Part shown: piece by piece, positions 47,251 to 57,700 of the stretch
How the letters are laid out: the number at the start of each line of letters is the position of its first letter
Position numbering within the stretch: position 1 is the stretch's first letter
DNA from: Tritrichomonas foetus
Taxonomy: Eukaryota; Parabasalia; Tritrichomonadida; Tritrichomonadidae
Direction: 5' to 3'
NCBI GenBank assembly: GCA_001839685.1
Contig: MLAK01000001.1
Span: 287,433 to 351,432, forward strand
Length of the DNA stretch: 64,000 bases
Made by a program: the position numbers and the translations under genes
The notes under the pieces: generated by a model
Told to the model about the DNA's origin: nothing
Databases searched by the model: none
What the model saw: only the letters and a program-made list of their open reading frames with translations

Positions 47251-49905
47251 ATGGGTTTGGGTAAAATAATTCATCGAATGGACGAAAAGATTCTCAGCTT
47301 ACAACGAGTGCATGAGCTTTACAAACAAACAAAGGAATTGAAGCCAGTCCGAGACAACTGTGGTACCAAGGCTCTGAATTTATGCATCGCCAAAGAAACA
47401 GGTCTTGAAATACCACCTGGTTTCGTTATTACCGGCGCTGGATTTGAAGCAATAAGTAAAACAGTTAACAATTCTCTCCCTTCACAATTATGGGATCAAA
47501 TTGTTTCACAGATTCGCGAAATTGAAGATTCCACCAAAACGAAATTTTCAGGTGAAAATCCACTTTTTTTGGCGGTTTCTGGAGTAACCCCAACACCTGG
47601 CGTTGTCTGCGTTGGAATGAACGACTACACTACTCGAATGCTTGAAAAAAAGAGTAATAATCGCGCATTCGCATATTATTGCTATTCAAAATTCATTCGT
47701 TCTTTTGGCGTTTTGGTTTTCAATACCCCAGAATATGAATTTGACGATTTACTTGACAGCTACATCGCTTCTCGAGATATCCAAAATATTTCGAAATGTT
47801 GTGCAACCGACTGGATCCAAATCTCAAAACTATTCAAATCTGTGATAGTTAGATATAGTGGCTCCCCATTCCCACAAGATCCAATGGAGCAGCTGAAGCA
47901 AGTTATTATGGGATCCGTTAATTACTTTGGAAATGAAAATGCTACAAATTATCGAGCTGAAGTTCAAGAAGACTCTACTGTTGGACATTCAATACTGGTT
48001 ACAATGATGCGTTTTGGTGGAATTAACTCAAAATCATGTGCAGGAGCAATTTCTTCACATGATCTCGTTACTGGCGCAGCAAAGATTTCTGGAATTTTTG
48101 GATTAAACGCTCTTGTTGATGATGTCTGCGAAGAGAATTTAGATACCTCTCAAATCGATGAAATGAGTAGTTCATTCGGTGATTGCTATAAAGCTTTGTC
48201 AAATTCATTCAATGCAATCACAAAAATCTTCAAAGAACCAATGACTCTCAAATTTGTTGTTGAAGATGGACACATTTATATAGTATCAATTAAAAGATCA
48301 ACATTTTCTGGGTTTGGCCGTTTTTCTGCCGCTGTTTCACTTGTTGATTCAAAAGTCATCACATCAAATGATGCTTTAACTTCACTTCACCCATCTGATT
48401 TGAAATCGATTCTTGCCCAAAGAGTGAAGAAAGCTCCACATTCATGTTTCTGCAAAGGACATCCTGGAGCTTATGGTGGCAATACAGGAATCATTTCTGT
48501 GAATTCAAGTGACGCCCTAATGAAATCTAAAAGAGGTCAAAAAGTTGTTTTTGTCAGAAAAAGGTTCTGTCACACTGATATGAAAACTTTAATAGTATCT
48601 AATGGCTTGATAACAGTTAAAGGCGGTCCATATTCTGCTGCTGCTTATTATGCAAACGCACTATGTAAGCCAGCTGTGATTGGATGCTCTTCATTATTAA
48701 TTGACGAATCATTAATCACAAGTGAGAATCAAACTTTATCAATTGGCGATGAAATAACTATTTCTAATGGAGTTGCGTATGTTGCTGCCTTACCTCTGAC
48801 TCTTCCTGATTCGATTGATGATAAGGATGTTAAACAGGTAATGAGATGGATTGATGAGACACGATCTGGAAAGATATCTGTTTTCAATGAAGCCAAATCA
48901 ATTGATGAAGTTGTTCTTTCGTTTACTGCTGGTGCTGATGGAGTCGGAATGTTTAAGATTGAAAACTTCATTGTGAATGATGCTGAAGCTATTACTGCAT
49001 TTGCAGAAACAAATGATCAAAGTATTGCTGTTGAAATTGAAAATAGATTAAGTGCTTCATTTTCTGATCTTTTTGCAGCAGCTAAAGACAAACTTGTTAC
49101 TGTTCAATTAATCGCGAATCCATTAGCATCTTTCCTTCCATCTGCTGAAGAATTAACTGAAGAAATTGCTACATTACGTGTACAAAAGGAGCTTTCAAAA
49201 GATTTTGCAAAAGATGATTTGCTTCAATCTAAAATCAACATTCTTAATCGTGTAAAACATCATACAGAGAAAAACCCATTACTAGGATTAAGAGGAGTCA
49301 GACTTGGATTAATTAACCAAGAAATGATTGAGTTACAAATACGATCAATCTTAAAAGGAGCTAAAGTTTCACGAAGGAGAGGAGCTGCCCCAAGAATTAG
49401 AATCATGCTTCCATTGGTTACCGATGCACGAGAAATTGTTAAACTTGAATCAATCACAAATGATGTGATTTTAGAATTCGAAGAAGCCGCTGAACTTGGT
49501 GCAATGATTGATAATCCACGCGCTTGTTATGTATCAGGTAGAATTGCCGAAATTGCCCGAATTTTATGTTTCGATTCTACAAATTTGCACGAAGCAACTT
49601 TTGGAATGAGCTCTAAAGATGATCCAGATATGTTTTTATCGAATTACACAGACAACAGAATCTTTGATGAGAATCCGTTTACCACAATTGACCAAAACGG
49701 AGTTGGTAAACTTATGAAGAAATGCGTGGAAGATGCAAAGAAAGCAAATCCTGATGTTTTGATTTGTATCACTGGCCAGAATTGTTATGATATCAAATCG
49801 GTTAATTTTTGTTATAATATTGGTATTGGTACTATTACATGTGATCCAATGATGACTCCTGTTGCCAGACTTTGTGCAGCACAGGCTGTTTTGACAAAGG
49901 CATGA
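47251..49905 (+). CDS. PPDK-like protein lacking catalytic residues (probable pseudoenzyme)
   Basis: 884 residues, the full length of pyruvate phosphate dikinase (about 875-900). Family features are clear: GTKALNL (Lys40, equivalent to Lys22 of the bacterial enzyme), NPLLGLRGVRLGL, RIMLPLV, DQNGVGKLM and, near the end, TCDPMMTPVARLCAAQA with the acid-base Cys864. But the phosphocarrier motif GG-x-T-S-H-A-A reads GGPYSAAAY at 458-466, so the catalytic His is Ala463 and the regulatory Thr is Tyr461. The ATP-site 'VRSGA' Arg is missing (FLAVSGVTPTPG). 'LQTRNG' reads IVSIKRS. 'GLCRTEHM' reads GMFKIENF (Lys569), and 'FGTNDLTQ' reads LHEATFG. The frame is intact, so it is under selection or recently duplicated. 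The start is fixed by an in-frame TGA just before the ATG. Likely a structural or regulatory relative of active PPDK. Confidence 0.85.
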   Translation: MGLGKIIHRMDEKILSLQRVHELYKQTKELKPVRDNCGTKALNLCIAKETGLEIPPGFVITGAGFEAISKTVNNSLPSQLWDQIVSQIREIEDSTKTKFSGENPLFLAVSGVTPTPGVVCVGMNDYTTRMLEKKSNNRAFAYYCYSKFIRSFGVLVFNTPEYEFDDLLDSYIASRDIQNISKCCATDWIQISKLFKSVIVRYSGSPFPQDPMEQLKQVIMGSVNYFGNENATNYRAEVQEDSTVGHSILVTMMRFGGINSKSCAGAISSHDLVTGAAKISGIFGLNALVDDVCEENLDTSQIDEMSSSFGDCYKALSNSFNAITKIFKEPMTLKFVVEDGHIYIVSIKRSTFSGFGRFSAAVSLVDSKVITSNDALTSLHPSDLKSILAQRVKKAPHSCFCKGHPGAYGGNTGIISVNSSDALMKSKRGQKVVFVRKRFCHTDMKTLIVSNGLITVKGGPYSAAAYYANALCKPAVIGCSSLLIDESLITSENQTLSIGDEITISNGVAYVAALPLTLPDSIDDKDVKQVMRWIDETRSGKISVFNEAKSIDEVVLSFTAGADGVGMFKIENFIVNDAEAITAFAETNDQSIAVEIENRLSASFSDLFAAAKDKLVTVQLIANPLASFLPSAEELTEEIATLRVQKELSKDFAKDDLLQSKINILNRVKHHTEKNPLLGLRGVRLGLINQEMIELQIRSILKGAKVSRRRGAAPRIRIMLPLVTDAREIVKLESITNDVILEFEEAAELGAMIDNPRACYVSGRIAEIARILCFDSTNLHEATFGMSSKDDPDMFLSNYTDNRIFDENPFTTIDQNGVGKLMKKCVEDAKKANPDVLICITGQNCYDIKSVNFCYNIGIGTITCDPMMTPVARLCAAQAVLTKA

Positions 49906-50145
49906 ATTTATTTCCATTTTTTTGATTTTTATATGACAGAAGTGAAATTTTTTTGATGTTCCTAAAGCAAAAACACAAAAAAGAAAATTATTTTGTATTA
50001 TTATTATTATTTCTGGACTGTTATGTTTTTGGGAAAATCGTTAGGGTGAAAAAAAAAATCAACATAATTATGATCAGAAAACATTTTATTAACATAAGAT
50101 ACTATGAAATTTAAAGGTTACCAATAACATATGATATGTGTAATT

Positions 50146-50550
50146 TCAGCATAAACGACCTCTAATTTTATTTAATTCCGACTTCATTTGATTTTGTCTT
50201 GTTGCTAAAGTACTGACTTGCATTCTTAATTCATTAATAATATCCATAATTTGACATAATTCTGCTTTGTTGGCTTCTTTCCTTCCTGAAGATAATTGAT
50301 AATTAATACTTTTACAAGAGCAATTTCTGTTACATTGAGGAAAATCTGTATATTTATCAGGACCAAATGATTTCATTTCTTTAGATGATCCACCACCATT
50401 TTGCTTTAATGCTTCGAGTGTCATTAATTCCTGATCAATCTGAGAGGTTCTTTCGAGGATTGCATTAAGTTTTGCAGATACTTCTGCCAGGCCAGGCGGA
50501 TCTTGGGCTTCGATTTTTCGCATAGGCTGTGGATTATTTGCTTTTCTCAT
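50146..50550 (-). CDS. Small hypothetical helical protein
   Basis: 134 residues, ATG start, not recognised. Three helical segments are visible: GLAEVSAKLNAILERTSQID with LMTLEALKQ at ~20-48, and NKAELCQIMDIINELRMQV with LATRQNQMKSELNKI at ~93-130, both with heptad-like hydrophobic spacing (coiled coil). Between them a cysteine cluster C-x3-C-x-C (CNRNCSC, near residues 73-79) could bind metal. Balanced composition and lack of low-complexity runs argue for a real gene although the region is A/T-rich. It is convergent with the PPDK-like gene, 240 bp from its stop. The Cys-plus-coil layout is reminiscent of small adaptor proteins, but no function is assigned. Confidence 0.5.
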   Translation of the reverse strand: MRKANNPQPMRKIEAQDPPGLAEVSAKLNAILERTSQIDQELMTLEALKQNGGGSSKEMKSFGPDKYTDFPQCNRNCSCKSINYQLSSGRKEANKAELCQIMDIINELRMQVSTLATRQNQMKSELNKIRGRLC

Positions 50551-52864
50551 ATTTTGTAATTATTATAAACGTACATTCATGAATGTCATCAAAATCGATG
50601 TGATAAAAATCCAGTTTTGTAAATTTATATATACTGAAGACACTTCAAATTCGGAAGTATGGACCCTTTTTATACAATTTATACAATGCATATTTATATA
50701 TGAATTCCTTTTCGTCTATCTGAAATATTGATCAATATAAATGACAAGAAAATGATTGTGGATCTGTACTAAGTTTTATATGAAAAACGTTGTGAACATT
50801 ATTTTCAAAAATGACATTTTTTCGATTCCATGATGCATTTTTCCTTTCAAGAAATACAATTGAAGGTAATGAAAATGATGCTTGTGACTTTAATTCACTG
50901 AATATTGGAGATTTTGGTGAATTTCCAAGTCTCAGATTAGAAAATTAGATAAAAATGAATCTTTGTATGATGTGATATACACATTTTGAAATCTTGTAAA
51001 TTATTGAGCATCCATTGATATTCAACTGATGGATAACCTTTTGGTGTAACTGCATGATTCATAGTATTAATCATTGTGATTATATGACTTTTCATTGTTT
51101 TTACATGGATAAAAAGAGAAAGGATGAACTTTTTCGGAATCTTAACTTAAAATCATTTGATTTCTACTATGATGAACTTTGTTATCACTTCATTGAAAAA
51201 AAATAAATTTTCGTAAGTAACATCAATTAACAATCTAATATTCTTATTTTATTTCTCAAATCCAATTTTTGTAGCAGGAATACTCCCAATGAATGAAAAG
51301 CAAAATGGAAATAAAGATATGGTAAAATTGAATATTATTCTGCAAAAATAATATATACAATGAGGACTTAATGATATATGAAATGTGATTTATGAAATTC
51401 CAGTCAATCCTTATTATTCAGAATCAATCAGTTTAATAAAATGACTACGTGATACACAACATTATTTCTCTCCATTGACTTTTTCTCATAAACGACATAC
51501 TGATACCTTTCTTGTTGAAGTTAAAAAGGGTTGAAATGGTTTGTGTTATAAAGCTTTTGTATTTCTTAAATTCATATTGGCAATAAGAAAAAACTATATG
51601 TTTGATTAAGTATGCTTATGCCTCAAAAGTATCTGAAAAGTAGGACAAAATAAGCCTACGTATGTATATTTCATTATATATGCATCAATCGATAATAAAT
51701 GAAAGAACTGATGAACATCTGTTCGATGAAGGACTCTTTTTTTAGAATTTCATATCATTTTGTATATGAATGACAAGTCAAAAGTTTCATAGAAAGACAA
51801 TAATTCATCAAATTTGAAGTATACAATTATTAGGACACAAATGATGAGACAACATTCTATCATAATAAAAGTCATTTACGAAATATAAAAGTTCATTCAT
51901 TACAGCAAGTTGATTCTGATTAACTCCAACAAGAAGGATATGATTATATTGTTTGTGTGAAAATCCTGACAAAAAGAATTTTTTGGACACATGAATCAAT
52001 TAGAGTTATGAAAAACTTGATACCAATCAACATGATATGTCAAGGTCATACCACATGTAACTATGTCGCTTTTAACATCATGATCTTTAAAATATAATCA
52101 CAAATATAAAATCAATCATTTGATTGTGTTGATCATAATAGAAAAGCTTTTTACTTTATTCAAATCAGATTGAATAGAAGATTTTTTTGTGACCATATGT
52201 CTCTGAAAAATTACAACATTTCACATTCGAATGTAATTTAGATTCAATAAAATTGAAAATGCTTCAAATTTTGTGAAAAACGATGATTATTGATAAACAA
52301 CATATCCTGATATTACTAATGTTATGATTGAATATTACTCAAGATATACTTATCTATATAATATTAAAAATGAAAAATACTGTAAATCTCCGTTTAATCA
52401 TAAAGCAAATTGAATAAGGAATGTATGTATACAAAAATTTGAATATATGGTTTTTTTTCTTCATAATTCAATAATGAAATCAAAAAGATGTGATTTTCAT
52501 ATTCAAATTAACCACAATCTAATTCAATATTAAGAAATTTATGAACTTTATCGCTTTGAATTTTGAATGATTTACAAATTTAATTAGTTCAAAATAAATA
52601 CTTCATTGAAAAATTCCATGTTTCAAAGAAACCACATTTTCCTCCTCACATTTTATTTCCAAAATCTATTCAAAATCATGAATCACGATTAAGATGCATT
52701 CAAATTGATGAAAACTATCACAAATTTGACCTCAAATTCCTCGAATTGTACTCATATAGTTTTCCTTCAATCTAATTTAAAAAGTGATCCAGAAGGATAT
52801 CGCATTCAAAAAATTGAAGTGTGAAAATAAAGTTTTGATAAATATCTTTTAAAAAGATTTTTTC
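50551..52864. other. 2.3-kb gene-poor region
   Basis: A/T-rich with stops in all frames. The only longer frame (around 51808-51999, minus) opens at TTG. No tRNA-like cloverleaf, repeat array or mobile element recognised. Short motifs such as ATGATATATG recur, but without clear period. Confidence 0.5.
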
Positions 52865-53275
52865 ATGGCTTTCTTTTGTTCATCATCTTTCGAGGGTGAG
52901 CATAACTTTTACATTGATCCAGAAATATACCATTTAAATAACTCCGCTGGAAACTTCGCTCAAAGTGTCAATCATACTGCAAAAATCTTATCTTTTCCCA
53001 CAAAGGACTGCGGCGCCTACGCCGCATCACTTCCAACAGACGGTGCAATAGCAGATTCAATAACCCCCTTTTCAATCGTTCCATCGTGGATGGAATCTGG
53101 CGATGATATTTACAATTCAAAATCAATGGAATTGAAGAGGCCCATTGTGACAAGTACCATATCGTCAGATCAGGTGAGCAAGTTTTGGGAACTTTATCAG
53201 GCCTATCCCAAATATCTTAAAAATGTTCAGAAAAGACAGAAAAGAAGGAATAAGAAAAAGGCTGTTCAAGCATAA
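52865..53275 (+). CDS. Small hypothetical protein with basic tail
   Basis: 136 residues, ATG in TTTTTCATGG. Not recognised. The opening MAFFCSSSFEGEHNF is followed by a polar, mostly unstructured body and a predicted helix FWELYQAYPKYLKNVQKRQK that runs into KRRNKKKAVQA, a strongly basic end that could be a nuclear localisation or nucleic-acid-binding patch. No repeats, membrane segment or signal peptide. The initiator-like motif, balanced composition and an AATAAA about 35 nt after the stop support it as a real gene. It stands alone between two gene-poor stretches. Confidence 0.5.
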   Translation: MAFFCSSSFEGEHNFYIDPEIYHLNNSAGNFAQSVNHTAKILSFPTKDCGAYAASLPTDGAIADSITPFSIVPSWMESGDDIYNSKSMELKRPIVTSTISSDQVSKFWELYQAYPKYLKNVQKRQKRRNKKKAVQA

Positions 53276-53394
53276 ATATCGTACTTTGATTGCAATCCGT
53301 TGTTATAATAAAAAATTCGCTTTTGTTCGTAAATTTTAATTTTACTTTTTTTATTTATTTTCCAATCACAGAAAAAGAATAATCGCTTTGGAAA

Positions 53395-53465
53395 ATACCA
53401 ATTTCCCAAGAGTCAGTAATGTAAAAGTGGTTGTAAAACATTACTGACTCCCAAGAAATTGATAT
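53395..53465. repeat. Imperfect inverted repeat (28-bp arms, 15-nt loop) with adjacent small hairpin
   Basis: GAGTCAGTAATGT (53410-53422) is the exact reverse complement of ACATTACTGACTC (53438-53450), with a 15-nt loop. Outside it, a 4-base mismatch (CCAA against TTGG on the paired strand) is followed by further pairing of ATACCAATTTC with GAAATTGATAT, one mismatch. About 20 bp downstream, AAAAAGAT ... ATCTTTTT forms a second small hairpin (~53483-53502). This could be a structured RNA, a small MITE-like remnant, or a 3'-end element of the upstream small gene. No transcription evidence is available. Confidence 0.7.
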
Positions 53466-54693
53466 CCATTAATTTGTGATAAAAAAAGATTTTTCATCTT
53501 TTTGAATAAAATTGAGCAATACCATTTTTATTTATATGGCTACGTTTACATTCATGACCAACAATATGATTTTGTGAATCATAAAGAAAGTACAAATTGT
53601 TAAAACGATGTTCAATGTGATCAATTTCTGATCTTGTGGGTGCTGCTTAAGGACATTCTTATGGACACAAAAGTACTTCTTGTGGACAAAAAAAGTGAAG
53701 TGCGAAATTTGGAGGCGCTGAAATCAAAACCATAGAAAAGCCATTTTCTTTTCAGAAAAATCGAAATTTAAAAAAATATTTCCTTCACACTTCATTCGAA
53801 ACTTGATGTAATCTATATATACACGTTATGAAACGAAAAAAGGATTAGGTGTATGCATTCGGTATGAACAAAAATCTATGTAGAACCTTCATTTGATCTT
53901 TTTTTCTTATAATGTTTGAATTCACAAAAGTGCATTTTGGATCTGAAGAAATGTTCATGATCTTACACAACATTTATTCATGATTGATATCATCACAATG
54001 TCATCATCATATGACATTTCATGAAGCTTTTCTCAAAAGAAATGTGATCATCACCTATTTAGGTTGATATTTTGGGGAATCATGCTAAAATAAAGATTCC
54101 ATAAAGTAGAAATCAAGCACATAATATTAAGATATATTTTTCCATTTAGTAGAAAATCATGAAAGTGATCATTATTCATATGATCAGTTTCGTGATGAGT
54201 TATTGCTGCAATCTAGATTTCCCAAAAGATTTCCAATTAAAAGAAATCTACAAAACCTGTTGCCTTTTTTCCATAAAGAAAAATATCAGAATAGAATTAG
54301 ATTTACAGTCGGCAGTTCCATCTTCATCTCGTTAAATCAATCAGAAAGCATTAGAGATTTCCCAGGGATCGAATACACATTAAAAATTTGGTGAATCTTT
54401 AAATAATGTTAATGAATAAAGCACATATTCATTCGATTTCATTATTTATACTTCACAAATTCCAGATAAAATATGTCGTTCAATTATATTCAATGTTTTC
54501 ATTTATATGAGAAATTATGATGATTTTATTTTGATGAACAATCGTTTTATAGAGTAATTTTTCAATTATTTATTTATAACATATTAATTACAGAGTAATA
54601 TTAGAATAAAATTATATTTATACCTAATTATTAACGAGATATTAGATCATATTAGGAGTAATTGTAAATTAAATATTTCAATTCAATTCAGAG

Positions 54694-54704
54694 CCGTTTA
54701 ACGG
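54694..54704. promoter_or_regulatory. Palindromic Myb-like site CCGTTTAACGG
   Basis: The element lies 37 bp before the ATG of the giant Ser-rich gene and carries AACGG cores on both strands. It differs from the element at 22957-22967 (CCGTTAAACGG) only in the central base. Myb-type factors, expanded in trichomonads, recognise YAACNG cores. Function inferred from motif and position. Confidence 0.4.
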
Positions 54705-54741
54705 AAATTTCTTATTCGAATTAGAAAAGGATTAAAAACTT

Positions 54742-57700
54742 ATGCAAGGGGCTAATAAGACTCATGCGCCTCTCGAAATCAATAATTCGCAAATGCAAGA
54801 AGTCAATAGGCAAAACCCTACACTTGAAATTGCACAATCTTCGCAAGCACAAGATTTTAATCAAGAAACGCCAGCTCTCGCCATCTCAAACGTCCAAAGT
54901 AACAGTGCAACGAATACTCCAAACGCAATATATAATTGTGTTATCACTTCGATAGATGGCACCCCCCCAACAACACCAAGTAAAAGTAATGAAACCGCCA
55001 AGCCAGATTTATCTCTATTTACACCAAAAGATGATCCAAGTTCACCAAATAAGATAAAAAGTTTTGTTGTTGCTTCAGAGGACTCTTTCTCTGAGGATTC
55101 CGAAGATCAATCGAAAATTAATAAGAAACGAGTTAAAGTATCAACACCTTTGCAAAGAATGAAAAAAGAACAGCAGGACCATCCAGAAAAAAGACACAAA
55201 CACAAACATCACCAGCGCGGAAGAAGAAATTCTAATAGTGCCAAATCTGATACTGCCGTTTTGATGAATAAAAACGAGCAATCCAAGAATTTAGCGATAT
55301 CGAAAGACAAAAAGGCTGATACTGAAAATGAATCTTCCTCTGGAAAATATAACTCAAGTTCATACAAATCATCAGCATCAAACAAATCAAACAGCTCAAT
55401 GAAATCAGCATCAAGCAAATCATCATCAAAGAACTCAAATGCTGTTATCGAAAGGAATGCTGACATAAAATCAGATAAAAGTGAATCTGAAAAATCACAT
55501 CATTCAAGCTCTTCCAAGAAATCTAACAACGAAAAAGCAGAAACTTTCACCTTAAAGCCAAAAAATTATCAGGGAACATACTCAACTCCATCTGGAGAAA
55601 TTCCAGGTTCATCATCGGACGATGAACCAATTGAAATTAAATTAAATATGAAACTGAAACTTGAATCAAGCAGTTCTGCAAGCCTTCATGAAGATCCAGT
55701 TATTCAAAATAGAGATGCAAACAGCTTGACACTTTCTTCTGGTCACCCTGATTCTGCCGATGACGTAAATGTTGCAGGACAACTCAGCGAAGATAATGAA
55801 AAAGAAAATATTGAAAGTGATAGCGAAAGTGACAGCAGCAGCCTATCTAATGACGAAAAGGAAGATAACGAAAACGTCAATGAAAACGAAGATGAAGAAT
55901 ATGAAGATGAGGATGATGAACCAAAGATGATGTCATCTTCATCTGTCCAAACAGTTGATGAAAATGAAGGTACTTCTGATGCCAACAACGAAGTTGAAAA
56001 GCCAGGAACACCAGCAAAGACATACATCCGAGTCAAGAGGAGGAAGAGATGCAAGAAAGTTGATGTTGGAGTCCAAGTTAAGTATATAATGGTACTTAAA
56101 TCACCAAAAGGACAAGAGCCAGTACAAACTCGCTCAATTGATGACATTGAAGAAGAAAAGCATCACAAGAAGAAGCATGAAAAGAAATCTAAGTCAGATA
56201 AAGATATGAAGCACAAGAACAAGAAAGACACAGGAAAAACAAAGAGGAGATATGACAGCGATGATGAAGACGATGATAAATATCGAAAGAAGCATGATAA
56301 GAAACACGACAAGAAACAAGAAGATAAAAAGAAACATGATAAGAAGAAACACGATAAGAAGAAATCTAAGAAGGAAACTGATGATGAAATTAAACAAAAG
56401 AAATATGATAAGAAGGAACAAGACAAGAAGTCCGAAAAACAGTCTGTAAAATCAGATAAGGTTTCAGCCAAATCAGACAAAGTCTCTGTTAAGTCCGATA
56501 AGCCAGGAAGCAATCCTGCAAGTAAAACACCAAGCGTTAAACCTGTTGAAGCTTCAAAACAAGAAATCGAAAGTGATGTTTCAATGCCACCACATAAACG
56601 TCCAGTTCTAAACAATGCTCAATACATTGAAAAGCCAAAAGCTCAAGAACCAGAAGAAGAGGAAGTCATTGAGGAGACTTCAGATTCTTCTGTTAAATTA
56701 CCACCAAAGAGTGAACCAGTCCGCCTTTTACAATCACCATTAAAGGCCCGAAGAGCAGGCGCACCACTTATTCAAGAAGATGAATTGGAAACAATTAATG
56801 CTTCACCAAAAAGAAAAGTTGTTGAAAGAGCTGCAGAATTATCTGAAGAGTCCTCAACAGCATTTGAATCAGCATTTGATACATTCCGTCCTTCTGCTTA
56901 TGAAAGAAGAATTGATCAATCAATTCAGAAGGCTAGATTGCTTCAAAGGATGAATTCACCGAAATTCACAGATAAACAGAAACAAGAAAAAGGTATCATT
57001 TTGAAGGCAGAAGTTGATAAATCTGATAAATCAGTTCAACTTTCATCCCAATCTAATGAACTTAATGAAGAATCTTTTGATTCATTTGCTTCATTTGAAG
57101 AAAGACTTCATCTTGTTGGAACACCCAAAGAAGATCGTGAACAAGTTTTATCAAGAAATGTTAAAGTTGATCTTCATGACGATGTTACTCCAAGAAAAGT
57201 TGATGTAGATAAATCATCAAACAAGTCAGCATCATCAAACAGAATTCGTTTAATGACACCAAAAGATGCCCTTAAAGCTTCAAAGTCATCATCTTCATCA
57301 TCTGTCCATAAGCTTCAAGAATTAAGCGAATCAGACTCCGAACTCGATTCTGAACCACCAAAGATTAAGGATGGAGCAATTATTCGTAATGATGACAGTG
57401 ATGTTGTGATTCAATTAACACCAGAATCCTTAGATTCGAATAAATTAAGCGAAGATTCAGAACCAGAAGCAGTCCAGGGACAACTTTCTGAGGATGAAGA
57501 AGACGAAAAACCAAAGAAGAGAGAATTGAAAGTTAAGGTTAACAAAGAAAGTTTCAAACAAGTTACTAAGAAGGAACCAGTTAAGGATTCAAAGGTAGTA
57601 CCAAAGAAGGATTCAAAGAAGAAAGGCAAAGCAAAGAAGAACGGCGATGCTTCAAGCAGTGCTACAATGACTGACCAATTCAGTGAAAGCTCACTTAGTT

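Larger units (their letters stand above)
53276..54741. other. 1.5-kb intergenic region with strong hairpin and Myb-like palindrome
   Basis: Holds the inverted repeat at 53395-53465 (listed separately), a weak frame of 58 residues from an ATG at 54159, another short frame at 54203-54394 that opens at TTG, and CCGTTTAACGG at 54694-54704 just before the giant Ser-rich gene. Otherwise A/T-rich with nothing recognised. Confidence 0.5.

Noticed and set aside
54159..54335. 58-residue plus-strand frame with a TCATG start and hydrophobic N-terminus
   Set aside because: Too short, no homology recognised, and another frame overlaps it; kept only as a remark.
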